A DNA stretch of 64,000 nt from Deltaproteobacteria bacterium (GTDB lineage: Bacteria; Myxococcota; Kuafuiibacteriia; Kuafuiibacteriales; Kuafuiibacteriaceae). The translations under genes were made by a program, and so were the position numbers. Below the pieces are notes generated by a model that was given only the letters and a program-made list of their open reading frames with translations, made no database searches and was not told where the DNA came from. This document shows positions 17,301 to 25,005 of the stretch, piece by piece (the stretch's first letter is position 1; every line of letters starts with the position of its first letter). The stretch is taken from positions 1-64,000 of the forward strand of contig JACKEN010000010.1 of the NCBI GenBank assembly GCA_020632995.1. Reading direction: 5' to 3'.

Positions 17301-20300
17301 GGCGCGGTGGCGGGCAGGAGCACGGTGGTCGCGTAGCCGCGGGCCAACAGCGGCACGTCCAGGCGAACCCAGGCGGGGTCGGTGACCTGCCCCGAGTCCC
17401 ACCCCGCGCCGGTCCGCGTCACCCGCCCCAGCACCAGGAGCTGGGCCGGCAGATCGAGATCCACCAGGGGCAGCTCGGCCTGGAACGCGTCGGGCGCCCC
17501 ACCGGCCTCCCCGAGCGCGACCACGCTGCGCTCGAGGGCGCGGGGCTCGAGGCGCACCGGCGCCTCCACCACCACCGCGGCCACCGCCCGATCCGCGAGG
17601 GCCTCCACCGCGGGGCGCGCGTCGAGGGCGCGGGCCTCACCCGGCCCCAGCTCCGCCCCGACCCCCGGGCTCCCGCCCCCGCGCCGGAACGGCAGCATGT
17701 CGTCCGGGCCGAGGCGCCGGGCGTCCGGCGCCAGGGGCGGCGCGTCGGGGTCCGCCACCGCCAGGGTGCCGCTCACCCCCACCAGCTGGGCCGCCTTCAC
17801 CACCGCGAGCAGGGTGGGCGCGCTCAGGTGGCAGGGCACCGGCCCCTTCGGGTCGAACAAGGTCAGCGGGAGCGGCCCGCCCAGCGCGGTCGAGACCACG
17901 TAGAGGTGGCGCTTGCCGACCAGGCCCGCCGCCACCGGCTCGAGGAGCGCCTTGTTCAGCCGCGAGAGCCGGTTCGGGCTCGCCCGCACCCCCGCCGCCA
18001 GCGACTCACGCACCGCCGCGAGGTCGCGGATGACCTGGGCCGCCGGCACCTCGGCCACCGCGTGCCGCCACCGGGCGTCGGTGGCCTCGGCGGTGGTGGA
18101 GCCGTCGATCAGGAAGAGGTGCAGGTCACCTTGCACCGGCGCCGCCAACAGGAGCGCCTCGCTCGGCGCGAGCTCGAACTCCAGCTCCTCCGGCTCGCGG
18201 GCCCGGCCCAACAGGCGGATCGCGCCGAGGTCCTGCACCCCCTTGGCCGGCGCCACCCCGGCCCGCGCCCACGCCTGCCGCACCGAGGCCGAGAGGGCCT
18301 CGAAGCGCTCCCGCGGGGTGCGCGCGTCGGTGCGCGCCAAGGCCGAGCGGGCGTCGGCCAGCACCGCGTGGGCGCGCAAGGTCGCCTTCGCCACGTCGGG
18401 CTCCAGGCCCTCCACCCGGGCCTCCACCACCGGCCCCCCCGCCGCCGCGGCGAACAGGAGCCCCCGGTCCAGGGCCGCGAACGCGGCGGTGATGTCGCCC
18501 CGGGCCAGGGCGGCCGAGGCCGAGCGGGTGAAGAGGCGGGGCGCGAGGTCCACCCCCACCTGCTGCGGGAGCGCGCCCGCGAGCGCCTGGAGGGTGGCGT
18601 CCACCTCGGCCGGGGTGCCGACCAGGGCCGCGCCCAGGCGGATGCGCCAGTACAGGCGCTGCTCCCCCGCCGCCCGGGCCATCCCGAGCGCCGCGTCGGT
18701 GGCGGCCTTCGCCAGCTCGGGGCGCCCCCGGACCCGCTCCACGTCGGCCAGCGCGGCCAGGGCCAGGGCCGAGACCCGCAGGCCGAGCCCGGGCCCCGCC
18801 TCGGCCCCCACGTGGGCCGCGGCCTTCAGCTCGGCCTCCGCGGCCAGCGTCGCGTCGAGGGTGCGATCGAGGCCCTGCAGGATGACTTGCAGCGACGGCT
18901 CCCCCTGCGGGGCGGCGGCGTCCCTCAGGGCGAGCAGCGCCCGGGCGTAGGCGAGCCGGGCCCGCGCGGCCCGGGCCTCCCGCTCCACCCCCGCCCAGCG
19001 CGGCAGGGACACCGCGACCGACGCGGTGGCGGCCAGGGCCTCGGGGGTGTCGAGGGCCTCCGGCAGCTCGGGCCGACCCTCGAGCGAGGGCACCGCGGTG
19101 GTCGCGGTGGCGGCGGTCAGCGCGGCGTCCGCATCAGCGAGGAGCTCATCCAGGGCCTCGCGACGCTCCGCCGGGCCCACGCGCTCCAGCTTCTGGCCGG
19201 GCGCCCTCGGCGCCGGAGCGCCCGCCGGGGGGCGGGCCACGTAGAGCTCGACCGACACCGCGGCGAGGCGGGCGAGGTCCACCCGGAGCGCGGGGCGATC
19301 CGCCGCGTAGCGATCGTCGCCCAGCCAGGCCTCGAGCTCGGCCCGGGCCGCGTCGAGGCCGGCCTCGGCCTCCTCCGGGCGCCCTCGAGCGTGTCGCGCC
19401 CTGACCTCGGCCAGGAGCAGGCCGAGCCGCTCCCGCAGGACGCCGAGCGGCGTGGGGTACTTCTCGCCGAACCCCAGCGCCGCCCCGGGCACGTCCTCGA
19501 TGATCCGCGCGGTGAGACCCGCGCGCAGCCGGCGCACGTCCTGGGCCCGCCCGACCTCCCCCAGGGCGCGGTGCGCGGCCTCGGCCATCGAGAGGTTGAG
19601 GTCCTCCTCGGTGATCCGATCGAAGCCGTACTGGGCGCGGGTGGCGTCGGGGCTGAGGGCCAGCCACACCGTCGGGAGCTCGCCCCGATCCATCTCGGTG
19701 AGCCCGGCCAGCCAGCGCCGACCGGTGGCCAGATCCTCCAGGATCCCCTCGAGCTGGTCCGCGTCGCGGGCCGACACCGTGTCGAGCCGGGCCCGGGCCC
19801 GGTCGCGCGCCGCCACCACCAGGCCCGAGCGGGCCTCGGCCTCGGCCCGGAACGCCTCGAAGCGGGCGAGCGCATCGCGCGCATAGGCGTCCTCGTTGGC
19901 CAGGGTGTAGGTGAGGGCCAGGTTGCCGTAGAGCTGGGCGTCGCGCCGGCTGACCCCCGCCCCTCGGGCCACCGCGAGGGCGCGCCGGGTGGCCATCGCC
20001 CCCACCGCCGGCTCGTCCACCCAAGACGCGGCCCGCCCCAGGCGCTCGTAGAACACCAGCTCGGTGCGCGCGTCCCGGTGGGTGAGGCCGAGGCGCCAGG
20101 CCTCGAGGTAGCGCTCGAAGGCGTTGCGCATGTTCCCCAGGTCGTTGGTCTTCTCCGCCAGGCGGTAGTGCCCGTTGCCGAGGTTCAGGAGGATCTGGGC
20201 CTCGGTCGCCGGGTCCACCGACTCGGGGTTGAGGCGGAGCGCGGTCTTGTAGTCGTCGAGCGCCTGCTCCAGCAAGCCAGCTTGCCCGATCTCGACGTCG

Positions 20301-22819
20301 AGCAGGCCGCCGAGGGCCCGGCCCACCCCCTCCACCACCGCGTCCTTGGCCCGGGTGAAGAAGGACGGCTCCTCCAGCTCCTGCATCTCCCGGATCCAAC
20401 CCCGGGTGATGTAGGCCTGGACCAGCTGCGGGTTCAGGGCGAGGGCCCGCTCCACCTCGGTCAGCGCGTCCGAGAGCCTCGGCGGGTCGGTCCAGGTGAG
20501 GGCCAGACCGTAGGCGTAGTGGGCCACCGGGGTCTGGGACGAGCGCTCGGCCCGGGTCTCTGCCTCGTCGAGCGCCTCGTCGAGCTTCCCCACCCGCGCC
20601 GAGAGGGCGAAGTAGCGGCGGTGGGCCTCCACCTGGTTCACGTCGTTGTCGATGACCTGGTGGTAGGCGTCCCGTGCCCCCGCGAAGTCGCCGGACTGCT
20701 CGAGCACCCGGGCCTGGGCCTGGCTCACCCGGGTGATCGCGTCGCGGGCCTCCGCCCCGAAGCCCGGCAGGTCCCCGAAGCGCCGCCGCAGGGTCCGCCA
20801 CGCCTCGAGCGCCTCGTCCTCTCGCTCCAGGCGCTCGCGCAGCCGGGCCAGCCGGCGCAGGGCCTGGGCCGCGGCGAGGCGGTCCTGGCCCGCCTCGGCG
20901 ATCAGCCGCTCGAGCTCCACCGTGGCCTCTGTCAACAGACCTTGCGCTTCCATCCGCTGGACCACCTGCCAGCGCGCGAGGGACCGCACCGGCCCCGGGG
21001 TGTAGCGCTCCACCAGGCGGCGCAGGGCGTCCAGCTCGGCCCGGGGCTCACCTCGGGTGTCGAGGCGCCCGAGGTGGGCGTCCACGATGCGCCCCGCCGC
21101 CTCGCGCACCACCGCGCGCTGCCCCGGGAAGCGCTCCATCACCCGGCGGTAGGCCTCGCTGATCGCCTCGGGCGCGTAGGCCACCCCCAACAGGTCGATG
21201 CGGAACAGGAGCGCCCGGGCCGCGGTCTCCTCCTCGCTCGGAAAGCGCTGGACCAGCGCCTCGAGATCCTCGGCCGCCTGCACCCGCGCCCCGCGGTCGA
21301 CCAGGATCTCGGCCCGCTCCAGCGCCACCCGGGCCTGCACCGCGGGCGCGTCGGGGTAGGCGTCCGCGAGCTCCCCCACCACCCGCATCGCGACCCGGGT
21401 GGCCCGCGCGCGGTCCTCGGGGCCGGCCGCCGCGGCCACCTGGGCCTTGCGCTCGAGGCTGGCCAGCGCGACCTCGGCCAACCCAGCTATCTGGTCCCTG
21501 GGGTCCCGGGCCGGCGGAGCCGTCCCGCCCCTCTCCGCCGGCCTGCGGCCGGCTGCGCGCTCCGCTTGCCGCGGGTCCGCGGTGCCCGAGGCCACCCGGA
21601 CGCCGATCAGCTGGCGGTAGGCGTCGGCCGCCATGTCGGCGCGGCCCCGCTCCTCCTGGAGGCGCCCGATGGCGAGCAGGGCCTGGGCCTCGGGCAGGCT
21701 CCCGGGGGCGGCGGTGGCCCACGCGGCGCGGTAGGCGAACCAGCGGGTGCGGGGGTCCTCGAGGGTCTCGGCCAGGGCGAAGTACGCGAGCGGGTCGGTG
21801 TGCTCGGGGAAGATGCCCGACAGGGGCAGGCGGAAGATGTCTTGCTGCAGGCTACCCTGCGCGAAGTAGATGAAGCCCGCCGCGACGTCGGCGAACAGCT
21901 CGTCGTCCGAGCCGTCGGTGAGCGGGAACGGCCGCGACACCACCCCCGGGGGGCGCAGATCGGCGTCGCGACGCTCGAACAGCGCGTCCAGGCGCACGTC
22001 CAGCCGCCACAGGCTCGCCCGGTCCTCGGCGTCCAGGTGGCCGGAGGCGTCGTCGTCGTCCCCGAAGCGGTTGAAGACCAGGCGCTGGGTGCCCGGCGCG
22101 GGGCCAGCGGGGGCGAAGCGCGCGAAGCCGGCGGGGCTGTCGGCCGCGGTGACCGCGCGGGTGGCGCTGTCGGTGACGCGCAGCGCGGTCAGGTGGGGGT
22201 GCTCGGCCCGCCCCACCCCGGGCTCGGTGTAGATCAGGTAGCGGCCGTCCGGGGACACCGCGGGGTCGAAGCCCGGCCCGGGCGACACCCGCCGGGTCTC
22301 GCGGGTCTCGAGGTCGAGCACCGCGATGGCCTCGTCCCCCACCCCGTAGGCCTGGGTGAAGTAGATGTGCCGGCCGTCGGGCGCGAAGGTGGGCTGGCGG
22401 TCCCGCGAGCCCTCCTGGGTGAGCCGCTCCTTCTTCGCCCCGGTCTCGAGGCCGTGGGAGAGGTAGAGGTCGCCCTTGGCGTCGGAGCGGCGGGAGACGA
22501 ACACCAGCCGGTCCCCTGCTGGTGCGATGTCCGGGTCGAAGTCCGCGGCGCCGTCGAGGGTCAGCGGGTAGGTGGAGCGGCGGGCGTAGTCGCGCACCCA
22601 GACGTCGAGGTTGCCGTTCTGCGCGCTGACGAAGGCCACGTAGCGCCCGTTCGCCGAGCCTCGGGGGGTGATGTCGTCCTCGGGCATGAAGGCCACCAGC
22701 TCCGGGGTGGCCAGGCCCTCGGGCTCGCGGGGCGGTGGTGCCTCGGGCGTCCACCCCGGCCCTCGGCAGGACAGGTTGCCGAACACCAGGAGCAGGGCGA
22801 GGGGCCTAAGGCGGCTCAT
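14324..22819 (-). CDS. giant exported TPR protein with TolB-like propeller, pseudo-CHAT and active-type CHAT domains
   Basis: An uninterrupted 2831-residue protein. It starts with a lipoprotein-type signal (FGNLSC). About residues 35-345 are PD40/TolB-like propeller repeats (e.g. SPDGRYLIYTEPG, FAPDGRHIYFTQ). Many TPR-like repeats follow. Around residues 1640-1830 lies a CHAT-like domain that lacks the catalytic pair: VVVEAP stands where His is expected and LVLGRVTRT where SAC-x-T is expected. More TPRs follow, and a complete CHAT domain ends the protein, with HFAGH (His2696/2700) and LSACRT (Cys2742). CHAT is a caspase-like peptidase fold. An exported location would be unusual for such a protease. 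It is the last gene of an eight-gene unit. A 70-bp repeat is embedded in frame at 21500-21569. Confidence 0.88.
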   Translation of the reverse strand: MSRLRPLALLLVFGNLSCRGPGWTPEAPPPREPEGLATPELVAFMPEDDITPRGSANGRYVAFVSAQNGNLDVWVRDYARRSTYPLTLDGAADFDPDIAPAGDRLVFVSRRSDAKGDLYLSHGLETGAKKERLTQEGSRDRQPTFAPDGRHIYFTQAYGVGDEAIAVLDLETRETRRVSPGPGFDPAVSPDGRYLIYTEPGVGRAEHPHLTALRVTDSATRAVTAADSPAGFARFAPAGPAPGTQRLVFNRFGDDDDASGHLDAEDRASLWRLDVRLDALFERRDADLRPPGVVSRPFPLTDGSDDELFADVAAGFIYFAQGSLQQDIFRLPLSGIFPEHTDPLAYFALAETLEDPRTRWFAYRAAWATAAPGSLPEAQALLAIGRLQEERGRADMAADAYRQLIGVRVASGTADPRQAERAAGRRPAERGGTAPPARDPRDQIAGLAEVALASLERKAQVAAAAGPEDRARATRVAMRVVGELADAYPDAPAVQARVALERAEILVDRGARVQAAEDLEALVQRFPSEEETAARALLFRIDLLGVAYAPEAISEAYRRVMERFPGQRAVVREAAGRIVDAHLGRLDTRGEPRAELDALRRLVERYTPGPVRSLARWQVVQRMEAQGLLTEATVELERLIAEAGQDRLAAAQALRRLARLRERLEREDEALEAWRTLRRRFGDLPGFGAEARDAITRVSQAQARVLEQSGDFAGARDAYHQVIDNDVNQVEAHRRYFALSARVGKLDEALDEAETRAERSSQTPVAHYAYGLALTWTDPPRLSDALTEVERALALNPQLVQAYITRGWIREMQELEEPSFFTRAKDAVVEGVGRALGGLLDVEIGQAGLLEQALDDYKTALRLNPESVDPATEAQILLNLGNGHYRLAEKTNDLGNMRNAFERYLEAWRLGLTHRDARTELVFYERLGRAASWVDEPAVGAMATRRALAVARGAGVSRRDAQLYGNLALTYTLANEDAYARDALARFEAFRAEAEARSGLVVAARDRARARLDTVSARDADQLEGILEDLATGRRWLAGLTEMDRGELPTVWLALSPDATRAQYGFDRITEEDLNLSMAEAAHRALGEVGRAQDVRRLRAGLTARIIEDVPGAALGFGEKYPTPLGVLRERLGLLLAEVRARHARGRPEEAEAGLDAARAELEAWLGDDRYAADRPALRVDLARLAAVSVELYVARPPAGAPAPRAPGQKLERVGPAERREALDELLADADAALTAATATTAVPSLEGRPELPEALDTPEALAATASVAVSLPRWAGVEREARAARARLAYARALLALRDAAAPQGEPSLQVILQGLDRTLDATLAAEAELKAAAHVGAEAGPGLGLRVSALALAALADVERVRGRPELAKAATDAALGMARAAGEQRLYWRIRLGAALVGTPAEVDATLQALAGALPQQVGVDLAPRLFTRSASAALARGDITAAFAALDRGLLFAAAAGGPVVEARVEGLEPDVAKATLRAHAVLADARSALARTDARTPRERFEALSASVRQAWARAGVAPAKGVQDLGAIRLLGRAREPEELEFELAPSEALLLAAPVQGDLHLFLIDGSTTAEATDARWRHAVAEVPAAQVIRDLAAVRESLAAGVRASPNRLSRLNKALLEPVAAGLVGKRHLYVVSTALGGPLPLTLFDPKGPVPCHLSAPTLLAVVKAAQLVGVSGTLAVADPDAPPLAPDARRLGPDDMLPFRRGGGSPGVGAELGPGEARALDARPAVEALADRAVAAVVVEAPVRLEPRALERSVVALGEAGGAPDAFQAELPLVDLDLPAQLLVLGRVTRTGAGWDSGQVTDPAWVRLDVPLLARGYATTVLLPATAPPDAVGRLVQALLARAPEVGPARALMDAVEAERAAAPQLALATLVGSPGLDAAGTKAYAEVQVRAARTRAIALLNQNQVEEAVPAFERWIRMQLVANDTKYLVTAFKALVAVLERRLANPDFARAAETQEWLLRVLEESKAAPGEVADATIDLAYLYSRAHDNAKAEATFERIITQLTAAGDAVRVGRAWYKYGLYHREALRYEQAAEALERAISIWVRAGQYDKKEIPADPARALREVGEIYLNRLSDPVRAKRAYERALRYADGAERRVGVVIDLVRVARRRGDFQVASQLADQAQGEAAAKKLEDLELSALIEAANVAWYQGDYRRGAALCQESLTKVDRLLKALKKPQAPSTLSDQRQLLRRRIYALSVCGLVSMSQRDEEQALEYLQQALRTSQSIGDERETATQLNNLGRVYLEFGRVRPSVESFQRARAIDERLEDRYALAYDLRNLGRALLLQGRYDESEQALTTALTYAQEVRDTNNELRARFALGELYAARDRPEEAAATWQAALPLAEALDVKELSWQIHRALAARARAEGRLADAETSLLEAVRIARSITGRAASSALSPDRTAPFDDLARLYLDTDKAEAAFLVVDQARLLAQLELLDDARIPFRDPAVPGLLGRLRAASTASTAEALGAALRAADPRVGALVRREAASSLAARLPEGTAILAYRITEGALLGFLVDGRGLKVAQAEVPAADLAALIQDYSSRLEARADLATVSARLGELLLAPFAGRLSGTRRVAVVAQGALRYVAFPALPLGEGLLVDQASVIQALDPAAAADALAAPLGPLAARPLIALGGAPSNEAPLPFADRELTVMQEELPQVVLVRGAGADRKRLLDSLGAARGVWHFAGHADLARAATDPLGGVLLASDGPVGMLELLARRTEAELVVLSACRTRLGGRDPDLDGSDLLSLAEVLHLAGAGHVLATTLRVEDVAAALVMKRFYRAARDVPAAEALQAAQQAVRARYPHPAWWAGFTLSAGR
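15029..15052. repeat. perfect inverted repeat containing GCAAG-N4-CTTGC, copy 2
   Basis: Arms GTAGCGCAAGG and CCTTGCGCTAC separated by CT: 11-bp perfect arms in the CHAT coding region. The core motif is 15034-15047 (centre GCTC). Confidence 0.7.
15757..15770. repeat. GCAAG-N4-CTTGC palindrome, copy 3
   Basis: Exact copy with GCAG in the centre, extended to GGCAAG/CTTGCC, inside the CHAT gene. Confidence 0.6.
16287..16302. repeat. GTCAAG-N4-CTTGAC palindrome, variant copy
   Basis: Shares the CAAG-N4-CTTG core (centre CTCT) with the exact copies but has T/A in place of G/C flanks. It is inside the CHAT gene. Confidence 0.5.
20272..20285. repeat. GCAAG-N4-CTTGC palindrome, copy 4
   Basis: Exact copy, centre CCAG, so the arms read GCAAGC/GCTTGC. 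Inside the CHAT gene. Confidence 0.6.
21500..21569. repeat. 70-bp structured repeat, copy A (inside CHAT gene)
   Basis: Matches copy B (48003-48072) at 65 of 70 positions without gaps. It contains GCCGGCC-TGC-GGCCGGC and a longer pairing of CCGGCGGAG with CTCCGCCGG. On the minus strand it is translated in frame within the TPR protein as AERAAGRRPAERGGTAPPAR. Confidence 0.8.
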
Positions 22820-22822
22820 GAC

Positions 22823-23401
22823 TCAGCCGTTGGAGCCCGGGGCGGGCGCGAAGCGGCCGGGGCTGACCTCCATCAGCTGCCCGGGCTGGGCCGCCTCCTC
22901 GACCAGGCGCCGGTAGGCGCCGCGCACCTCGGCAAGCTCCCGCGCGGTGGGCACCGCGCGGCCCTCCTTGCGGGCCACCTCGTGCGCGGCCCACCGCATC
23001 AGGGTGGCGCGGGCGCGGTTCTCCTCCTCGATCACCCGGGCCCGGCGACGGGCCATGGCCGGATCCCGCTCCACCCCCGGGCAGGGGTGGGCGGCCACCT
23101 CGGCGGCGAGGGTCTCTGCAACACAACCTGCCGTCTTGAGCTCCAGCAGGTCACCCTCGTTGAAGCGCTGGACCGCCCGAGCCTGCAAGGCCTCCTGCTT
23201 CAGCGCCTCGAGGGGCCCCGCGCCGGGGAGGCCCCGCTCCCGCACCGAGGACGCGTGCACCAGGTCCTCGTCGAGCTCCTCGTAAGCGCCGAGGAGCTGG
23301 CGCTCCAGCGCGGTGGGCTGGCCGGCGGAGACGGCGGCCTGGATACAGGCGGAGGGCGCCACGGACAGGATCAGGGCGCCCAGCCAGAGACGCCTCGTCA
23401 T
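22823..23401 (-). CDS. DUF1318-like lipoprotein
   Basis: A 192-residue exported protein. The ATG at 23401 gives a compact signal ending in VAPSAC; an ATG at 23416 adds five residues. A TAGACC -10-like element lies about 30 bases upstream. The segment PTALERQLLGAYEELDEDL near residue 30 matches the N-terminal pattern I know from DUF1318 proteins (T-A-L-E-x-Q-x-L-G-x-Y). The rest is helical and charged. Its stop is 3 bp before the CHAT start, so it is co-transcribed with the CHAT protein and may act with it in the envelope. The family has no established biochemical function. Confidence 0.65.
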   Translation of the reverse strand: MTRRLWLGALILSVAPSACIQAAVSAGQPTALERQLLGAYEELDEDLVHASSVRERGLPGAGPLEALKQEALQARAVQRFNEGDLLELKTAGCVAETLAAEVAAHPCPGVERDPAMARRRARVIEEENRARATLMRWAAHEVARKEGRAVPTARELAEVRGAYRRLVEEAAQPGQLMEVSPGRFAPAPGSNG

Positions 23402-23444
23402 GTCTGTGCTCTTCATCTCTGACCCGGCCCGCCCTCGGCCTGGT

Positions 23445-24620
23445 CTAGCCAGTCCGGGGGCCCCGGGCAAGGCGCCACAGCGCGGCCAGGAGCCCAGCCA
23501 CCAGGAGCCCGCCCGCCCCGGCCCAGCGGATCCACGGCACCTGGAGCGGCGGAGGCGGCGCGGAGGGCCGGAGCACCGCCCGATCCAGCACCGCGCCCTC
23601 CAGGCTGCGGCTCTCCAGGGCGAGGGCGTCCCCCTCCACCGTGACCTTGGTCCAGTTGTAGGTGGAGGCGAAGGCCTCGGAGCCCGGCTCGAGGTGCCGC
23701 CGTTGATACAGCGGAGCCCCGCCGCCCCCCGAGACCACGTAGGTGATGCCGTCCCGGGCGATGCGCTCGTACAGGTGGTCGTGCCCGGCCAGGCTCAGGG
23801 TGACGCCGGTCTCCTTGAACGCGGCGATCATGTCCGCCGCGTCGCGGTGCTTGCCGTGGGCCCCGGACGACGCCGGGCCGTGGTGCATCGCCGCCACCCG
23901 GAAGCGCGCGTCGGGATCCCGGGCCGAGACGTCCCGGAGGAACCGGAGCTGCTGGCTCTGGGCCGACATCGACACGTTGCTGTTCAGGGACACGATCAGC
24001 ATCGGCCCCACCCGGACGCGGAAGGTCGCCGGGCCAGCCCCGATGCGGCGGGAGATGGCGTCGTCGGGCGGCGGGACCTGAGCCATCGCCTCGGCCAGGG
24101 CGTCGACGCGCTCGGCCTTCGGCAGGTTCCAGGGTTGGTAGAGCTCGTGGTTCCCGAGGGCGAGCACCAGCGGCACGTGATCGCTCACCGGCAGCGACGC
24201 AGCCAGGTAGTTCGCCCACTCCTCCGCCACTCCGGCCCGCTGCACCACGTCCCCGGTGTGGACCAGGACGTGGGGATCCCACTCCCGGATGGCCTGCATG
24301 ATCTGCCGGTGGGGGCCGTGCCCGTCGCGGCTGTCGCCGTACACCGCCACCCGCAAGCCATCCTGCGGGATGGGCTTCACGGTGGCGCGGTGGGCCGACG
24401 CGCCCGCCACCGACAGGTCGTAGACGAGCGGGGCCGCGGTCGGCATCGGGAGGGGCGAGAACAGGTGCCGCCGCTGGGCGACGGAGCTGGTGTAGACGTG
24501 ATCGCCCCAGGTCAGGGCGGCGGTGGCGGTGTCGCTCAACGAGACGGTGAGCGACACCGCGCTGCCGTCGACCGTCGCGAAGGTGAGCACCGCCCCCATC
24601 AGGAGGCTCGCCCCGCTCAT
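23445..24620 (-). CDS. membrane-anchored calcineurin-like metallophosphoesterase
   Basis: A 391-residue protein with the metallophosphoesterase motifs in order: GDSRDG, HTGDVV, GNHE, MHHGP and AGHDHLYER, all metal-ligand positions present. The arrangement resembles purple-acid-phosphatase-like enzymes. The N-terminus is hydrophobic and could be a signal peptide or anchor, and the C-terminus has a clear membrane helix (AGGLLVAGLLAALWRL) followed by basic residues, so the catalytic domain is probably outside the cytoplasmic membrane. The ATG at 24620 is chosen; a GTG at 24629 is possible. It lies in the unit leading to the CHAT gene. The substrate is unknown. Confidence 0.85.
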   Translation of the reverse strand: MSGASLLMGAVLTFATVDGSAVSLTVSLSDTATAALTWGDHVYTSSVAQRRHLFSPLPMPTAAPLVYDLSVAGASAHRATVKPIPQDGLRVAVYGDSRDGHGPHRQIMQAIREWDPHVLVHTGDVVQRAGVAEEWANYLAASLPVSDHVPLVLALGNHELYQPWNLPKAERVDALAEAMAQVPPPDDAISRRIGAGPATFRVRVGPMLIVSLNSNVSMSAQSQQLRFLRDVSARDPDARFRVAAMHHGPASSGAHGKHRDAADMIAAFKETGVTLSLAGHDHLYERIARDGITYVVSGGGGAPLYQRRHLEPGSEAFASTYNWTKVTVEGDALALESRSLEGAVLDRAVLRPSAPPPPLQVPWIRWAGAGGLLVAGLLAALWRLARGPRTG

Positions 24621-24630
24621 CGCGCCCACC

Positions 24631-25005
24631 TCACCATGAGGGCCCCGCGTCGAGGGGCGGCGCGAAGGGATCGCCAGGGAGCTTGCAGACCCGCTGCCGG
24701 AAGCCCGCGTCCTCCCGGATCCGATCCGCGTTGCACACCAGCCCGGCGGGGCAGAAGAACATCGTGTCGTCGCAGTACGCCAGGGGCGCCTCCTCGTTCC
24801 CGACCTGCTGGAAGCTGGCCGCGCTCCGGCAGCGGTACGCGCCAGGCCCGTCCGCGCTCCACTCGTGGGGCAAGCAGACCTGCCCCTCGTCGCAGACGTC
24901 GGCCACCCCGGGGGTGCAGGGGCGACCGACGAGGTAGTCGTCGCGCTCGTTGAGCCCGCAGCCCGCCACCGACAGCAGCGCCAGGATCAGCACGAGGCCC
25001 CTCAT
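24631..25005 (-). CDS. small Cys-rich lipoprotein
   Basis: A 124-residue protein with a textbook lipobox (LLSVAGC, Cys at residue 16). The mature part has eight or so Cys in patterns such as CTPG, CDEGQVC and CPAGLVC that suggest several disulfides, similar to short extracellular Cys-rich modules in Myxococcota surface proteins. The start overlaps the stop of the PEGA-like gene (ATGA), and its stop is next to the metallophosphoesterase start. No function can be assigned. Confidence 0.78.
   Translation of the reverse strand: MRGLVLILALLSVAGCGLNERDDYLVGRPCTPGVADVCDEGQVCLPHEWSADGPGAYRCRSAASFQQVGNEEAPLAYCDDTMFFCPAGLVCNADRIREDAGFRQRVCKLPGDPFAPPLDAGPSW

Noticed and set aside
14366..23422. A 3018-codon open frame antisense to the CHAT gene and its neighbour
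   Set aside because: Its translation is Arg/Gly/Val-rich without domains, and it mirrors the codon pattern of the real minus-strand genes. It is a by-product of high G+C, not a gene.
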